NCBI GenBank assembly: GCA_023406225.1
Contig: JAEXWS010000137.1
Span: 1-31,181 of the forward strand
DNA from: Bacillota bacterium
GTDB lineage: Bacteria; Bacillota; Clostridia; Oscillospirales; Oscillospiraceae
DNA length: 31,181 nt
Reading direction: 5' to 3'
Numbering within the stretch: the first letter of the stretch is position 1; each line of letters opens with the position of its first letter. The notes beneath the pieces were generated by a model. That model was given only the letters and a program-made list of their open reading frames with translations, did no database searches and had not been told where the DNA came from. Both the position numbers and the translations under genes were made by a program. This document shows positions 7,499-14,864 of the stretch, in pieces.

Positions 7499-8512
7499 AT
7501 GGGAGTGAAAAAGCGGGCGACCATCAAGGATGTGGCGGCTTTGGCGGGAGTCAGCTTCGCCACCGTCTCCCGCGCCCTGGACGACCGGCCGGAGATCAGC
7601 GCCGAGACCAAGGCCCGGGTCCGGGCCGCCTGCGCGGAGCTGGGGTACGTGCCCAACGCCGCCGCCAAGGGGCTGACGGGCCGGGCCACCCACACCCTGG
7701 GCCTCATCGTGCCGGACGTGTCCAACCCCTATTTCGCCGCCCTGGCCACGGCCATCGAGCGCACGGCGTCGGAAAACGGCTACCGGGTGCTGCTGAGCAA
7801 CTCTTTGCAGAGCGAGGAGCGGGAATGGCAGGCGCTGGACAGCCTGCTGGCCCGGCAGATCGACGGGGTGGTGATCTCCGCCCTGTCGCCGGAGGGCCAG
7901 GCCCGCCACCGGGAGCTGGTGGGGAACGTGCCCTGCGTGTACCTGGGGGTGAACCACGGGGACGGGTGCAGCTATGTGATGCCGGACAATGCCGCGGGGG
8001 CCTATGCCGCCGCCCGGTATCTGCTGGAGCTGGGGCACCGGGATCTGGTGTTTCTGGGCGGGCGGGAGAACTCCCTGACCCGCGCCCTGCGGGAGCAGGG
8101 GTTCCGGCGGGCGCTGGAGGAGCGGGGGCTGTCGGGCCGGGTATACGCCGCGCCGGCGGACCTGTCCGGCATCCGCCAATGGAGCTACGAGCGGGGGAGG
8201 GCGCTGTTCCGGGAGGGGCCGCTGCCGGACGCCGTATTCGCCTTTTCCGACATGACGGCCATGAAGGTGCTGGAGGCGGCGGAGGAGCAGGGCGTCCGGG
8301 TGCCGGAGGCGATGTCCCTGGTGGGGTATGACAACATCTCCATGGCGTCGCTGCCCCGCATCCATTTGACCACGGTATCCCAGCACAAATTCCGGCAGGG
8401 CCGTCTGGCGGTGGAACGCCTGCTGGCCCAGATCCGCGGGGAGCGGGCGCAGACGGCGGACGTCCTTCAGCCGGAGCTGATCGTCCGTTCCACCTGCGCG
8501 GAAAGAAAATAG
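7499..8512 (+). CDS. LacI-family transcriptional regulator (rightward member of a pair)
   Basis: 337 residues. It starts with basic residues and the LacI HTH TIKDVAALAGVSFATVSRAL, then a hinge (AAAKGLTGRATHTLGLIVPD) and a sugar-binding-type effector domain. Characteristic segments are DLVFLGGRENSLTRALREQGF and the C-terminal SLVGYDNISMASLPRIHLTTV. ATG 7499 is preferred to 7481 because GGAGGCGGAGGG lies between them at proper spacing. It is a paralogue of the divergent regulator with a similar domain plan but clearly different sequence. The hydrolase gene begins 15 bp after its stop, so they are probably cotranscribed and the hydrolase is probably under this regulator. The effector is unknown. 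Confidence 0.93.
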   Translation: MGVKKRATIKDVAALAGVSFATVSRALDDRPEISAETKARVRAACAELGYVPNAAAKGLTGRATHTLGLIVPDVSNPYFAALATAIERTASENGYRVLLSNSLQSEEREWQALDSLLARQIDGVVISALSPEGQARHRELVGNVPCVYLGVNHGDGCSYVMPDNAAGAYAAARYLLELGHRDLVFLGGRENSLTRALREQGFRRALEERGLSGRVYAAPADLSGIRQWSYERGRALFREGPLPDAVFAFSDMTAMKVLEAAEEQGVRVPEAMSLVGYDNISMASLPRIHLTTVSQHKFRQGRLAVERLLAQIRGERAQTADVLQPELIVRSTCAERK

Positions 8513-8527
8513 AGGAGGAGCATACGG

Positions 8528-9565
8528 ATGAAGGGGATTTCCAACGAGGAGCGCCAGCGCCTGGGGGCGCTGCTGGACAGAGAGAGCCAGGAGGCGGTGA
8601 TGGCCCGCATCCCCCAGTTTTCGGAGGCGGAGGTCCGCAATCCGGCCCCCGCGCCGGAGTTTGCGCCGGAGACTTTGGGGATGCTGGTTTTCAACATGGA
8701 GCGGGGCGTCCATCTGGAGGAGCTGGGAGATTTTCTCCGGGACTGCCCGGAGGCGTCCCCCTTCGACGTGATCCTGGCCAATGAGCTGGACGATGGCTGC
8801 GTCCGCTCCGGCGGCAGGAACACCGCCCGGGAGCTGGCGGAGCGGTTCGGGCTGAATTACGCCTTCGGCCTGGAGTTCATCGAGCTGGTGAACGGGGAGG
8901 ACCCCAAGGGCTTCCACGGCAACGCGGTCTTTTCCCGCTGGCCCATCAAGCGGGCCAAGGTCCTGCGCCTGCCGGAGCAGTACAACTGGTATTTCGACCG
9001 CCAGCGCCGCATCGGCGGCCGCTGCGCCGTCCTGGCGGAGCTGGATGTGTGCGGCAGGAGCGTGGGCGTGGCGTCCATCCACCTGGAAAACCGCACCCAC
9101 GGCGAGGGCCGCCGGGCCCAGCTCGCGGCGGTGATGGACGCGGCGGAGGCCATGTTCCCCGGCATGCCCGTGGTGCTGGGCGGCGATTTGAACACGAACA
9201 CCTTCGACGGCCGGGACAAGGACGCCATCAACGAGATCGCGGGCAGTCCGGACCTTCAGCGCCGCTGCCTGGAGGACGTGGCCGCCTGGGAAGAGGCCCT
9301 GCCCGCGGCGGCGGCGCGGGGCTACCGGGCGGTGCCGGAGAGGCCCGTCCTCACCCGGCGCAAGCCCCTGCCCGGAGGCGGCTGCCTGGGTCTGCGTCTG
9401 GACTGGCTGCTGCTGCGGGGGCTGGCCCCGGCGGAGAGCCGCACCATCTCCACCCGCACCGCCGACTGCGCCTTTGCAAGGCCCGGCTCGGCCCTGGCGG
9501 CCTTCGCGGGGGAGGAGCTGTCCGACCATAACGCGGTCTGGGCGGCTTGCAGGATCGAGGCGTAA
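8528..9565 (+). CDS. Endonuclease/exonuclease/phosphatase (EEP) fold hydrolase
   Basis: 345 residues with no signal peptide, presumably cytoplasmic. It belongs to the Mg-dependent EEP superfamily (DNase I, exonuclease III, sphingomyelinase, inositol phosphatase fold). Visible motifs in order: N56 in VFNMERG, metal-ligand E86 in ANELDDG, HGNAVFSR (130-137), H185 in SIHLEN, D220/N222 in GGDLNTNT, LDW near 306 and D333/H334 in SDHNAV. All catalytic positions are present. Shine-Dalgarno AGGAGGAG precedes the ATG by about 9 nt. It follows a LacI regulator by 15 bp, an unusual partner that hints at a phosphodiester or phosphosugar substrate rather than DNA repair. The substrate cannot be decided. 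Confidence 0.88.
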   Translation: MKGISNEERQRLGALLDRESQEAVMARIPQFSEAEVRNPAPAPEFAPETLGMLVFNMERGVHLEELGDFLRDCPEASPFDVILANELDDGCVRSGGRNTARELAERFGLNYAFGLEFIELVNGEDPKGFHGNAVFSRWPIKRAKVLRLPEQYNWYFDRQRRIGGRCAVLAELDVCGRSVGVASIHLENRTHGEGRRAQLAAVMDAAEAMFPGMPVVLGGDLNTNTFDGRDKDAINEIAGSPDLQRRCLEDVAAWEEALPAAAARGYRAVPERPVLTRRKPLPGGGCLGLRLDWLLLRGLAPAESRTISTRTADCAFARPGSALAAFAGEELSDHNAVWAACRIEA

Positions 9566-9602
9566 AACAAAGCTCCCCCCGGCCTCTGCGGCCGGGGGGA
9601 GC
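9563..9602 (-). terminator. Strong hairpin, terminator on the minus strand
   Basis: Perfect 13-bp arms (9572-9584, 9590-9602) with a 5-nt loop. Only the minus-strand side has a U-rich tail (TTTGTTTT), so it best ends leftward transcription, probably as a second stop for carD. On the plus strand it directly follows the hydrolase stop but lacks Ts. Confidence 0.6.
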
Positions 9603-9644
9603 CTGCGGCTGGCGAAAAAGTGCCGCGCCTGCGGACCGGGAGGT

Positions 9645-9674
9645 GTTTTGCGCGGCGTACACGCCGCGCAAAAC
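9645..9674. repeat. 30-bp near-perfect palindrome
   Basis: Arms of 14 bp, starting GTTTTGCGCGG (9645-9658) and ending CCGCGCAAAAC (9661-9674), with only a 2-bp centre. It lies between the two C5GGCC hairpins. As RNA it would be very stable but has no adjoining U-tract. It could be a repeat-element core or a protein site. Confidence 0.7.
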
Positions 9675-9733
9675 GTATTTGATTTGATCCCGCCGCCCCG
9701 GAGGCGAACCCCTGCGGTTTTTTTGACAAACTG

Positions 9734-9766
9734 AAACTCCCCCGGCCATAGAGGCCGGGGGAGTTT
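9734..9766 (-). terminator. Terminator following the carD-type gene
   Basis: 14-bp perfect arms (9734-9747, 9753-9766) with a 5-nt loop, ending 3 bp from the stop codon at 9770. The arms share CTCCCCCGGCC with the hairpin at 9572, 160 bp away. The minus-strand tail is TTTcagTTTG. Confidence 0.65.
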
Positions 9767-9769
9767 GCG

Positions 9770-10303
9770 TCACTGCTTCACGGCGCTGTTTTCCAGCCCC
9801 CGGTCCACCCGCTGGGCGATGTAGGATTGAACGTCGTCGAAGGGAATGTCCAGCGCCACGGAGAGCTCGCCGTACAAAAGCCGCTCCGCCTGCTTCATAA
9901 ACCGTTCGTCCACCATGCCCAGCCGCCGGTTCTGGGATTCCACAAGCTGCCGCTTGGCGTAGATGGACATCATCAGCTCGATGAGGTCCCGGCAGTCGTG
10001 GCTGCGGACCACGGTCTGGTAGTGCTGGGCCAGCGCCTGGAGGGTGGGGCCGTGGTAGGCCTCCGCGCACATGGTGGGGATCAGGTCGATGAGGGCCTCC
10101 GCCTCCTCCCGGGTGATGACCGCACGGATCGGCACCTTGCCGTTGCTCTCCACGGGCGTATAGATCACGCCGTCCTGATGGAGCGGCTTGAGCAGATAAT
10201 ACTGCCGCTCCCGGTCCGGTCCGGTCCGGTTGGGACGCGTGACCTCCTCCACCCGGCAGACTCCGGTGGTGCCGTATACGACCAGCTCGCCTGGTTGAAA
10301 CAT
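9770..10303 (-). CDS. CarD-family transcriptional regulator
   Basis: 177 residues, a usual CarD length. The N-terminal RNA-polymerase-interacting (Tudor-like) domain covers about residues 1-65 (MFQPGELVVYGTTGVCRVEEV, QYYLLKPLHQDGVIYTPVE). The rest is helical (REEAEALIDLIP, RDLIELMMSIYAKRQLVESQNRRL, RFMKQAERLLYGELSVALDIP). CarD proteins bind the RNA polymerase beta subunit and stabilise open promoter complexes, affecting many genes. The start at 10301-10303 has AAGGAGGGA upstream; the open frame beyond it does not resemble CarD. It stands alone and is divergent from the dehydrogenase gene. Four CCGGT units in tandem (10211-10230) encode part of the variable loop. Confidence 0.93.
   Translation of the reverse strand: MFQPGELVVYGTTGVCRVEEVTRPNRTGPDRERQYYLLKPLHQDGVIYTPVESNGKVPIRAVITREEAEALIDLIPTMCAEAYHGPTLQALAQHYQTVVRSHDCRDLIELMMSIYAKRQLVESQNRRLGMVDERFMKQAERLLYGELSVALDIPFDDVQSYIAQRVDRGLENSAVKQ
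10211..10230. repeat. Tandem 5-bp repeat (CCGGT x4) inside the carD-type gene
   Basis: Four perfect CCGGT units. The period is not a multiple of three, so gain or loss of one unit would shift the reading frame. It encodes the variable loop between the beta strands of the polymerase-interacting domain. Confidence 0.8.
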
Positions 10304-10497
10304 GTAGGTCCCTCCTTGTATAAAAAGATGGTCCGCCCCGGGGGCGGAAGAAAAGGCGCGGCCCGACACGCCGGCATTGCCGGGTCGGGGCCGCACCCTG
10401 CTCTTATAGTTTACCACATTTTTGCAAAAAAATGTAGGAAAATTTTTTCCTTTTTCCGCGCCGGGGGAAAATCGCGCTGAAAAAATGGAGAAAAGAC

Positions 10498-10527
10498 TTG
10501 CCGCCGGCCCCTTTGCCGGAGTATCCT
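10498..10527 (+). promoter_or_regulatory. Candidate promoter of the hydroxyacid dehydrogenase gene
   Basis: TTGCCG (10498-10503), 18 bp, TATCCT (10522-10527), about 47 bp before the ATG at 10575. The spacer itself contains a CCGGC/GCCGG inverted repeat. Confidence 0.45.
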
Positions 10528-10574
10528 GAGGAAAGACCAGGCCCCGCTGGGGCGGACATTTGGGGAGGAACGGT

Positions 10575-11438
10575 ATGAGACAGATCGGAATGATCGGCGT
10601 GGGCATCATGGGCAAGTCCATGGTCCGCAACCTGATGAAGGCGGGCTTTGAGGTCCACATCTACGCCCGCCGGCCGGAGCGGGCGCGGGACATTGTGGAG
10701 GAGGGGGCGGTGCTCCACCCCTCCATCCGGGCGTGCGTGAAGGGACGGGATGCGGTGATCACCATCGTCGGCTTTCCCCCGGATGTGGAGGAGGTCTACT
10801 GGGGGCCGGGCGGCATTCTGGACAGCGCCGACCCGGGGACCTACCTCATCGACATGACCACCACCAGCCCCGCCCTGGCGGAGCGGCTGGCCCGGGAGGG
10901 GACGGCCCGGGGCTTCCATGTGCTGGACGCGCCGGTGACCGGCGGCGACACCGGGGCGAAAAACGGCACGCTGTCCATCCTGGCGGGGGGAGAGGCGGCG
11001 GATTACGAGGCCTGCCTGCCCCTGTTCCGGGCCATGGGGACCAACCTGAACCACCTGGGCGGCCCCGGCTGCGGCCAGCACGCCAAGATGGCGAACCAGA
11101 TCATGATCGCAGGGGCGCTGTCCGGCGTGTGCGAGGCGCTGGCCTATGCCCAGGCCAAGGGCCTGGACCTGGAGACGCTGCTGCGGTCCGTCTCCACCGG
11201 CGCGGCGGGCAGCCGCCAGCTGGACGCCTTCGGGCCGAAGATCGCGGCGGAGGACTATGCCCCGGGATTTTTCATGAAGCACTTCGTCAAGGACATGAAG
11301 CTGGCGCTGACCGAGGCGGAGAAGAGCGGGCTGCGCCTGGAGGTGCTGGCCCAGGTGCTGGAAAGCTGCGAGAGCCTGGAGGCGGCCGGGTACGGGGACC
11401 TGGGGACCCAGGCGCTGATGAAGCATTACCGGGAATGA
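10575..11438 (+). CDS. NAD(P)-dependent beta-hydroxyacid dehydrogenase (3-hydroxyisobutyrate dehydrogenase / tartronate semialdehyde reductase family)
   Basis: 287 residues, typical length. The N-terminal Rossmann fold shows GVGIMGKSMVRNL (residues 8-20), a short-form dinucleotide motif. The substrate signature DAPVTGGDTGAKNGTL (118-132) and the catalytic lysine K171 in GCGQHAKMANQ are present. The C-terminal helical domain follows with FMKHFVKDMKLAL. The enzyme oxidises a beta-hydroxyacid, or reduces the matching semialdehyde, with NAD(P). Candidates are 3-hydroxyisobutyrate, 2-hydroxy-3-oxopropionate or succinic semialdehyde (GHB). The Shine-Dalgarno GGGGAGGA selects the ATG at 10575 over one 15 bp upstream. 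It is a single-gene unit between its own promoter and a terminator, so context does not identify the substrate. Confidence 0.9.
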   Translation: MRQIGMIGVGIMGKSMVRNLMKAGFEVHIYARRPERARDIVEEGAVLHPSIRACVKGRDAVITIVGFPPDVEEVYWGPGGILDSADPGTYLIDMTTTSPALAERLAREGTARGFHVLDAPVTGGDTGAKNGTLSILAGGEAADYEACLPLFRAMGTNLNHLGGPGCGQHAKMANQIMIAGALSGVCEALAYAQAKGLDLETLLRSVSTGAAGSRQLDAFGPKIAAEDYAPGFFMKHFVKDMKLALTEAEKSGLRLEVLAQVLESCESLEAAGYGDLGTQALMKHYRE

Positions 11439-11472
11439 AAAAAGGGACGGCCCGCGGGGCCGTCCCTTTTTC
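11438..11472. terminator. Bidirectional terminator between the dehydrogenase and NUDIX genes
   Basis: 15-bp arms (11439-11453, 11457-11471) with a 3-nt loop and A/T tracts built into the stem ends. It abuts both stop codons. Confidence 0.88.
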
Positions 11473-12079
11473 AAAGCGTCTTCACAAGGTCCTGCACCAG
11501 CCGCGCGGTCATGCCCCACACGGCGCGGCCCTGCCAATACCACACCGGCACCTCCACCCGGCCCCGGTTCCAGCGGTAGTCCGCCGGGATGCCCACGGCC
11601 CCGTAGGGAAAATCCTCCGGCACGGCGGGGATCAGGTCATAGGCGTAAGGCTGCGGCGGATGGGCGGCGAAAAAGGACAGCGGCGCGGTAAAGACCTCCG
11701 CCACCTCCGCCGGGGAGGGGCGCAGAGCGGCCATTCCCGCCGCCGACACCACGCCCAGCGCCGGATGGAGCAGGAAGCCCGCCTGGTTGCAGATGAAATC
11801 CGGCCTGCCCAGGAGCTCCACCTCCGCCCGGGGGATGGAGAGCTCCTCCTCCGTCTCCCGGAGGGCGCAGGCCTCCACGCTCTCTCCCGGCTCCATCCGC
11901 CCGCCGGGGAAGCAGACTTCCCCGGCCTGGCGCAGTCCCGCCGCCCGGACCTCGAACAGCAGGTGCAGGCCGTCCGGCCGCTCCACCAGCGGACACAAAA
12001 CGGCGTAGCTGTGCCGGGCGCCCAGCAATCCCGGCGTATGGCCGCCGTACCGGCGGCGCAGGGCCTCCAGCCCCGTCAC
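11471..12079 (-). CDS. NUDIX hydrolase, CoA-pyrophosphatase type
   Basis: 202 residues from a GTG start whose bases overlap the TGA stop of the lipid kinase gene (GTGA overlap), implying translational coupling. The segment LFEVRAAGLRQAGEVCFPGG followed by RMEPGESVEACALRETEEEL combines the CoA-hydrolase subfamily motif with a Nudix box (about residues 59-80). The box Gly after EE is replaced (EELSI), a small deviation. It probably hydrolyses CoA or acyl-CoA to phosphopantetheine and 3',5'-ADP, as NudL/YeaB enzymes do. No upstream ATG in frame gives protein-like sequence: the open frame beyond 12079 is the kinase gene read in another frame. Confidence 0.82.
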   Translation of the reverse strand: MTGLEALRRRYGGHTPGLLGARHSYAVLCPLVERPDGLHLLFEVRAAGLRQAGEVCFPGGRMEPGESVEACALRETEEELSIPRAEVELLGRPDFICNQAGFLLHPALGVVSAAGMAALRPSPAEVAEVFTAPLSFFAAHPPQPYAYDLIPAVPEDFPYGAVGIPADYRWNRGRVEVPVWYWQGRAVWGMTARLVQDLVKTL

Positions 12080-12960
12080 AGCAGGATCGTCAGGGCGCCC
12101 TGGCGGTTTTCGATATCCACCGCTGGGGCGCTGGGGGCGTATTCCCCGTCCAGAGACCAGGGCAGGTCCTCCTCCGTTTCCAGGTGGAGGCGGGAGACGT
12201 GGCGGAACACCAGGCCCTCCCGGTCGTACTGCTGGTCCAAAAGGGCCAGCACCATGTTTTGCAGGGCCGCCGGGGTCTTGGGGCTGGGGATCAGCAGGAC
12301 CTCGAACTTGCCGTCGTCCAAAACCACCCGCTCCGGGTCCAGCTTCATCAGCCCGCCGATGGAGGTGGAATTGCACACCGCGCCGAAGAGATACTCCCCG
12401 TCCAGGGACTCCCCGTCGGCGGTGAGGCGGATGCGGTAGGGCCGCAGGGAGCTGAGGTCCTTCATGCCCTCCAGGATATAGGCGAAGTGCCCCAGGGCAT
12501 TTTTGGCGGCCTGGGAGGCGGAGTAGGAGGTTTTGGTAAAGGCTCCGAAGGAGGCCACGTAGGCGAAGCAGCGGTCGTTCCAGCGCCCGGCGTCCAGCAC
12601 CTGGGGCCGGTGGCGGGCGACGGCCTCCGCCGCCGCGGCCGGATCGCCGGGAATGTGGAGGCTGGCGGCGAAGTCGTTGGTGCTGCCCTGGGGCAGATAG
12701 CCCAGCAGGGGCGGATGCTCCAGCCGCATCAGGCCGGAGATCGTCTCGTTCAGCGTGCCGTCGCCCCCCACCGCCACCACCACGTCATACTCCGCGCCCT
12801 CCCGGGCCGCGGTCTCCGCCGCGTCGCCGGGGCCGGCGGTGGTGTGGACGCGGACCAGATAGCCCGCCTGGGAGAAGATGGAAACCGCGTCGAACAGCGG
12901 GCCGCGGGATTTGCTCCGCCCGGCCCGGGGGTTGAAGAGCATCAACAGACTTTTCGGCAT
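12076..12960 (-). CDS. Diacylglycerol/lipid kinase family protein (DagK/YegS-like)
   Basis: 294 residues, normal for the family. The DAGK catalytic domain shows LLMLFNPRAGRSKSRG at the N-terminus, the nucleotide-binding VAVGGDGTLNETISGL and LGYLPQGSTNDFAASL. The C-terminal beta-rich domain includes GEYLFGAVCNSTSIGG and LDDGKFEVLLI. It phosphorylates a lipid such as diacylglycerol at the membrane face, recycling it into phospholipid synthesis. The start MPKSLLML at 12958-12960 follows AAGAGG; the longer open frame to 13056 lacks family sequence. It is the first gene of a two-gene unit with the NUDIX hydrolase and has a near-consensus promoter. Confidence 0.92.
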   Translation of the reverse strand: MPKSLLMLFNPRAGRSKSRGPLFDAVSIFSQAGYLVRVHTTAGPGDAAETAAREGAEYDVVVAVGGDGTLNETISGLMRLEHPPLLGYLPQGSTNDFAASLHIPGDPAAAAEAVARHRPQVLDAGRWNDRCFAYVASFGAFTKTSYSASQAAKNALGHFAYILEGMKDLSSLRPYRIRLTADGESLDGEYLFGAVCNSTSIGGLMKLDPERVVLDDGKFEVLLIPSPKTPAALQNMVLALLDQQYDREGLVFRHVSRLHLETEEDLPWSLDGEYAPSAPAVDIENRQGALTILL

Positions 12961-13027
12961 GATAAGACCTCTTTTCCAAACGCCGCCCGAAGGACCGGGA
13001 CGGATGCCTCCAAAATGCGTATCCAAA

Positions 13028-13056
13028 AGTATAGCATGGGGCGCGGGGGAATGCAA
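13028..13056 (-). promoter_or_regulatory. Promoter of the lipid kinase-NUDIX operon
   Basis: On the minus strand TTGCAT (13051-13056), exactly 17 bp, TATACT (13028-13033), about 67 bp before the start codon. Confidence 0.7.
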
Positions 13057-13126
13057 GGGGGCGGCCCGGGGCCTTTGCTGAGATAAGTGCCGATGATGGA
13101 AACTCCGCCGGTTTCATCAAACGGCC

Positions 13127-13155
13127 TTGAAAGGAACAAGTCGATATGATAGTAT
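13127..13155 (+). promoter_or_regulatory. Candidate promoter of the small membrane-protein gene
   Basis: TTGAAA (13127-13132), 17 bp, TAGTAT (13150-13155). It would start transcription about 55 nt upstream of the 56-residue gene at 13217. Confidence 0.45.
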
Positions 13156-13216
13156 TTGGCAGTAAAAAATCGTATATCATTCGTGCTCCGCAGACTGAAA
13201 TTGGACGGTAAATCAT

Positions 13217-13387
13217 ATGCAGATATATTGGTGGCTTTTCATTCCTGCAATCTTTTTGGCTATATTTTCAGGTAAAATAGATACCGCTGTAAAAGCAGAT
13301 AAAAAGCTTCAGAAAGTAATATTGGTTTTTTGTGGTGGAGTGACGTTGGTCTGTATCATTGCGGCTATGGCACCGCACTTTGCGTGA
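13217..13387 (+). CDS. Small AT-rich gene, predicted two-helix membrane protein
   Basis: 56 residues, beginning MQIYWWLFIPAIFLAIFSG. A basic/charged loop (KIDTAVKADKKLQK) and a second hydrophobic segment (VILVFCGGVTLVCIIAAMA) follow. The two hydrophobic stretches flanking a charged loop suggest a membrane hairpin. Codon use is AT-rich, in sharp contrast to the G/C-ending codons of every neighbour. The gene has a plausible promoter and a good terminator, but only a weak Shine-Dalgarno (GGACGG). A 21-codon frame (13147-13212) just upstream overlaps the predicted promoter and is not called. I recognise no family. It may be recently acquired or a fast-evolving toxin/immunity-like or regulatory small protein; this is inference. 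Confidence 0.5.
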   Translation: MQIYWWLFIPAIFLAIFSGKIDTAVKADKKLQKVILVFCGGVTLVCIIAAMAPHFA

Positions 13388-13428
13388 TGTGCAGTTTCAT
13401 CTGATCGATATAATATGATTTATATGGG

Positions 13429-13463
13429 AGGCCCCCTGCACCGAAAGCGCAGGGGGCCTTTTC
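13429..13463 (+). terminator. Terminator after the small membrane-protein gene
   Basis: 11-bp perfect arms (13429-13439, 13449-13459), 9-nt loop, followed by T4. It isolates the small gene from the AI-2E-family permease. Confidence 0.8.
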
Positions 13464-13534
13464 GGCTGTATCGGCGAAGGCGCTTTGATATCTGTGAAGA
13501 ACTTATAAAGAACGGCCGCCCCGGAAAGAATCAA

Positions 13535-13563
13535 TTGCAAATCCCTCCGGGGACGTGTAAAAT
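13535..13563 (+). promoter_or_regulatory. Promoter of the AI-2E-family permease
   Basis: TTGCAA (13535-13540), 17 bp, TAAAAT (13558-13563), about 29 bp before the start codon. Confidence 0.7.
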
Positions 13564-13592
13564 AAAACACAGTACGGATGAGGCGGTGGGCC

Positions 13593-14858
13593 ATGAAACG
13601 GAAGAACGGATACGTGAAGCTGGGGCTGACGGTGTTTTGCACCGTGGCGGCCATTTTGCTGTTTTACGATACCCTCTTCAGCCACCGCGCCATCGTGCGG
13701 TTCGGCGGCCAGCTTTTGACGGCGGTGCAGCCCATCCTCATCGGAGCCATGCTGGCGTATCTGCTGGCGCCCGTTGTGAATTTTTTTGAGGCGCGGCTTT
13801 TCTCCGGGCCCATCCGCAGGGCCAAGGCCGCGGGACGGCTCTCCGCCGGGGGCATCCGGGCGATGAGCATTTTCATGACCTGGATCGTGGTCTGCGTGCT
13901 GGCCTACCTGCTGGCCTCCGTGCTGCTGCCCGAGCTGTACAAGAGCATCCTCCAACTGGTGGGCAACGTGGAGACTTACTACAATACCGTGCTGGGCTGG
14001 GTGCAGCATCTGCTGGAGACCAACAAAAACGTGGAAGCGTGGGTCATGGGCCAGTTGGACGTCTATTACGACGAGATCAACACCTGGCTGAAAACGAACC
14101 TGCTGCCCCAGGCCCAGAACCTGATGAGCGCCGTATCCGGCGGCGTGATGAGCGTGCTGGTGCTGCTGAAAAATCTGCTGGTGGGCATCATCGTGTCCGT
14201 GTACCTCCTGGCCACCAAGGAGCGCTGCGGGGCGTACGCCCGGAAGGTGGCCTTCGGCCTGTTCTCACGGCGGAACGTTTACTGGGTGCTGCGGGGCGTG
14301 CGCAAGGTGGACAGCATCTTCTCCGGCTTTGTCCGGGGCAAGCTGCTGGATTCCCTCATCATCGGCATCATCTGCTTTGTGGGCTGCTCCATTTTCAAAT
14401 TTCCATATACGCCGCTGGTGTCCGTTATCGTGGGCGTCACCAATATCATCCCCTTCTTCGGCCCCTTCCTGGGGGCCATCCCCAGCACCTTTTTGATTTT
14501 GCTGGTGTCCCCCCTCAAGGCGCTGTACTTCGTCCTGTTCGTGCTGGCGCTCCAGCAGCTGGACGGCAACATTATCGGGCCCAAGATCCTGGGGGACAAG
14601 ACGGGGCTTTCCAGCCTCTGGGTCATCATCGCCATTTTGGTGGGCGGCAGCTTCTTCGGCATCCCGGGGATGTTTTTCGGCGTGCCGGTGTGCGCGTGCC
14701 TCTACAGCGCGGTGAACTTTTTCGTGGAGGTCCGGCTGCGGAAAAAGGACCTGCCCCTGAGCTTCGAGGCCTATACCACCGACCACCCGGAGCGGCCCGC
14801 GCCCCCGGAGGACGGACCGCCGCCCTCCCCCCGGGCGGACGAGCGGGAAAATCCCTGA
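13593..14858 (+). CDS. AI-2E family transporter (TqsA/YdiK-like membrane protein)
   Basis: 421 residues with about eight hydrophobic segments. The N-terminal pair (LGLTVFCTVAAILLFYD; AVQPILIGAMLAYLLAPVVNFFE), a central soluble loop and the C-terminal group (GKLLDSLIIGIICFVGC; SVIVGVTNIIPFFGPFLGAIPS; LQQLDGNIIGPKILGDKTGLS; FFGIPGMFFGVPV) are typical of the AI-2E transporter family. Members export or exchange small molecules, some proposed for autoinducer-2 and others acting as ion antiporters; the substrate here is unknown. ATG 13593 is chosen over 13578 because GAGGCGGTG lies upstream of it. The last 40 residues are a Pro/Glu-rich cytoplasmic tail. It is a single-gene unit. Confidence 0.88.
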   Translation: MKRKNGYVKLGLTVFCTVAAILLFYDTLFSHRAIVRFGGQLLTAVQPILIGAMLAYLLAPVVNFFEARLFSGPIRRAKAAGRLSAGGIRAMSIFMTWIVVCVLAYLLASVLLPELYKSILQLVGNVETYYNTVLGWVQHLLETNKNVEAWVMGQLDVYYDEINTWLKTNLLPQAQNLMSAVSGGVMSVLVLLKNLLVGIIVSVYLLATKERCGAYARKVAFGLFSRRNVYWVLRGVRKVDSIFSGFVRGKLLDSLIIGIICFVGCSIFKFPYTPLVSVIVGVTNIIPFFGPFLGAIPSTFLILLVSPLKALYFVLFVLALQQLDGNIIGPKILGDKTGLSSLWVIIAILVGGSFFGIPGMFFGVPVCACLYSAVNFFVEVRLRKKDLPLSFEAYTTDHPERPAPPEDGPPPSPRADERENP

Positions 14859-14864
14859 AAAAGC

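Noticed and set aside
6347..9529. 1060-codon open frame on the minus strand across both LacI genes and the hydrolase
   Set aside because: It runs antisense to well-supported genes and is Pro/Gly/Arg/Gln-rich. It is an artefact of G/C-biased third positions, which make stop codons rare in shadow frames.
13147..13212. 21-codon frame (MIVFGSKKSYIIRAPQ...) before the small membrane-protein gene
   Set aside because: It has a passable Shine-Dalgarno but overlaps the predicted -10 and is too short to support. It was considered as a fragment of a zinc-ribbon-type protein, but no Cys motif follows in any frame.
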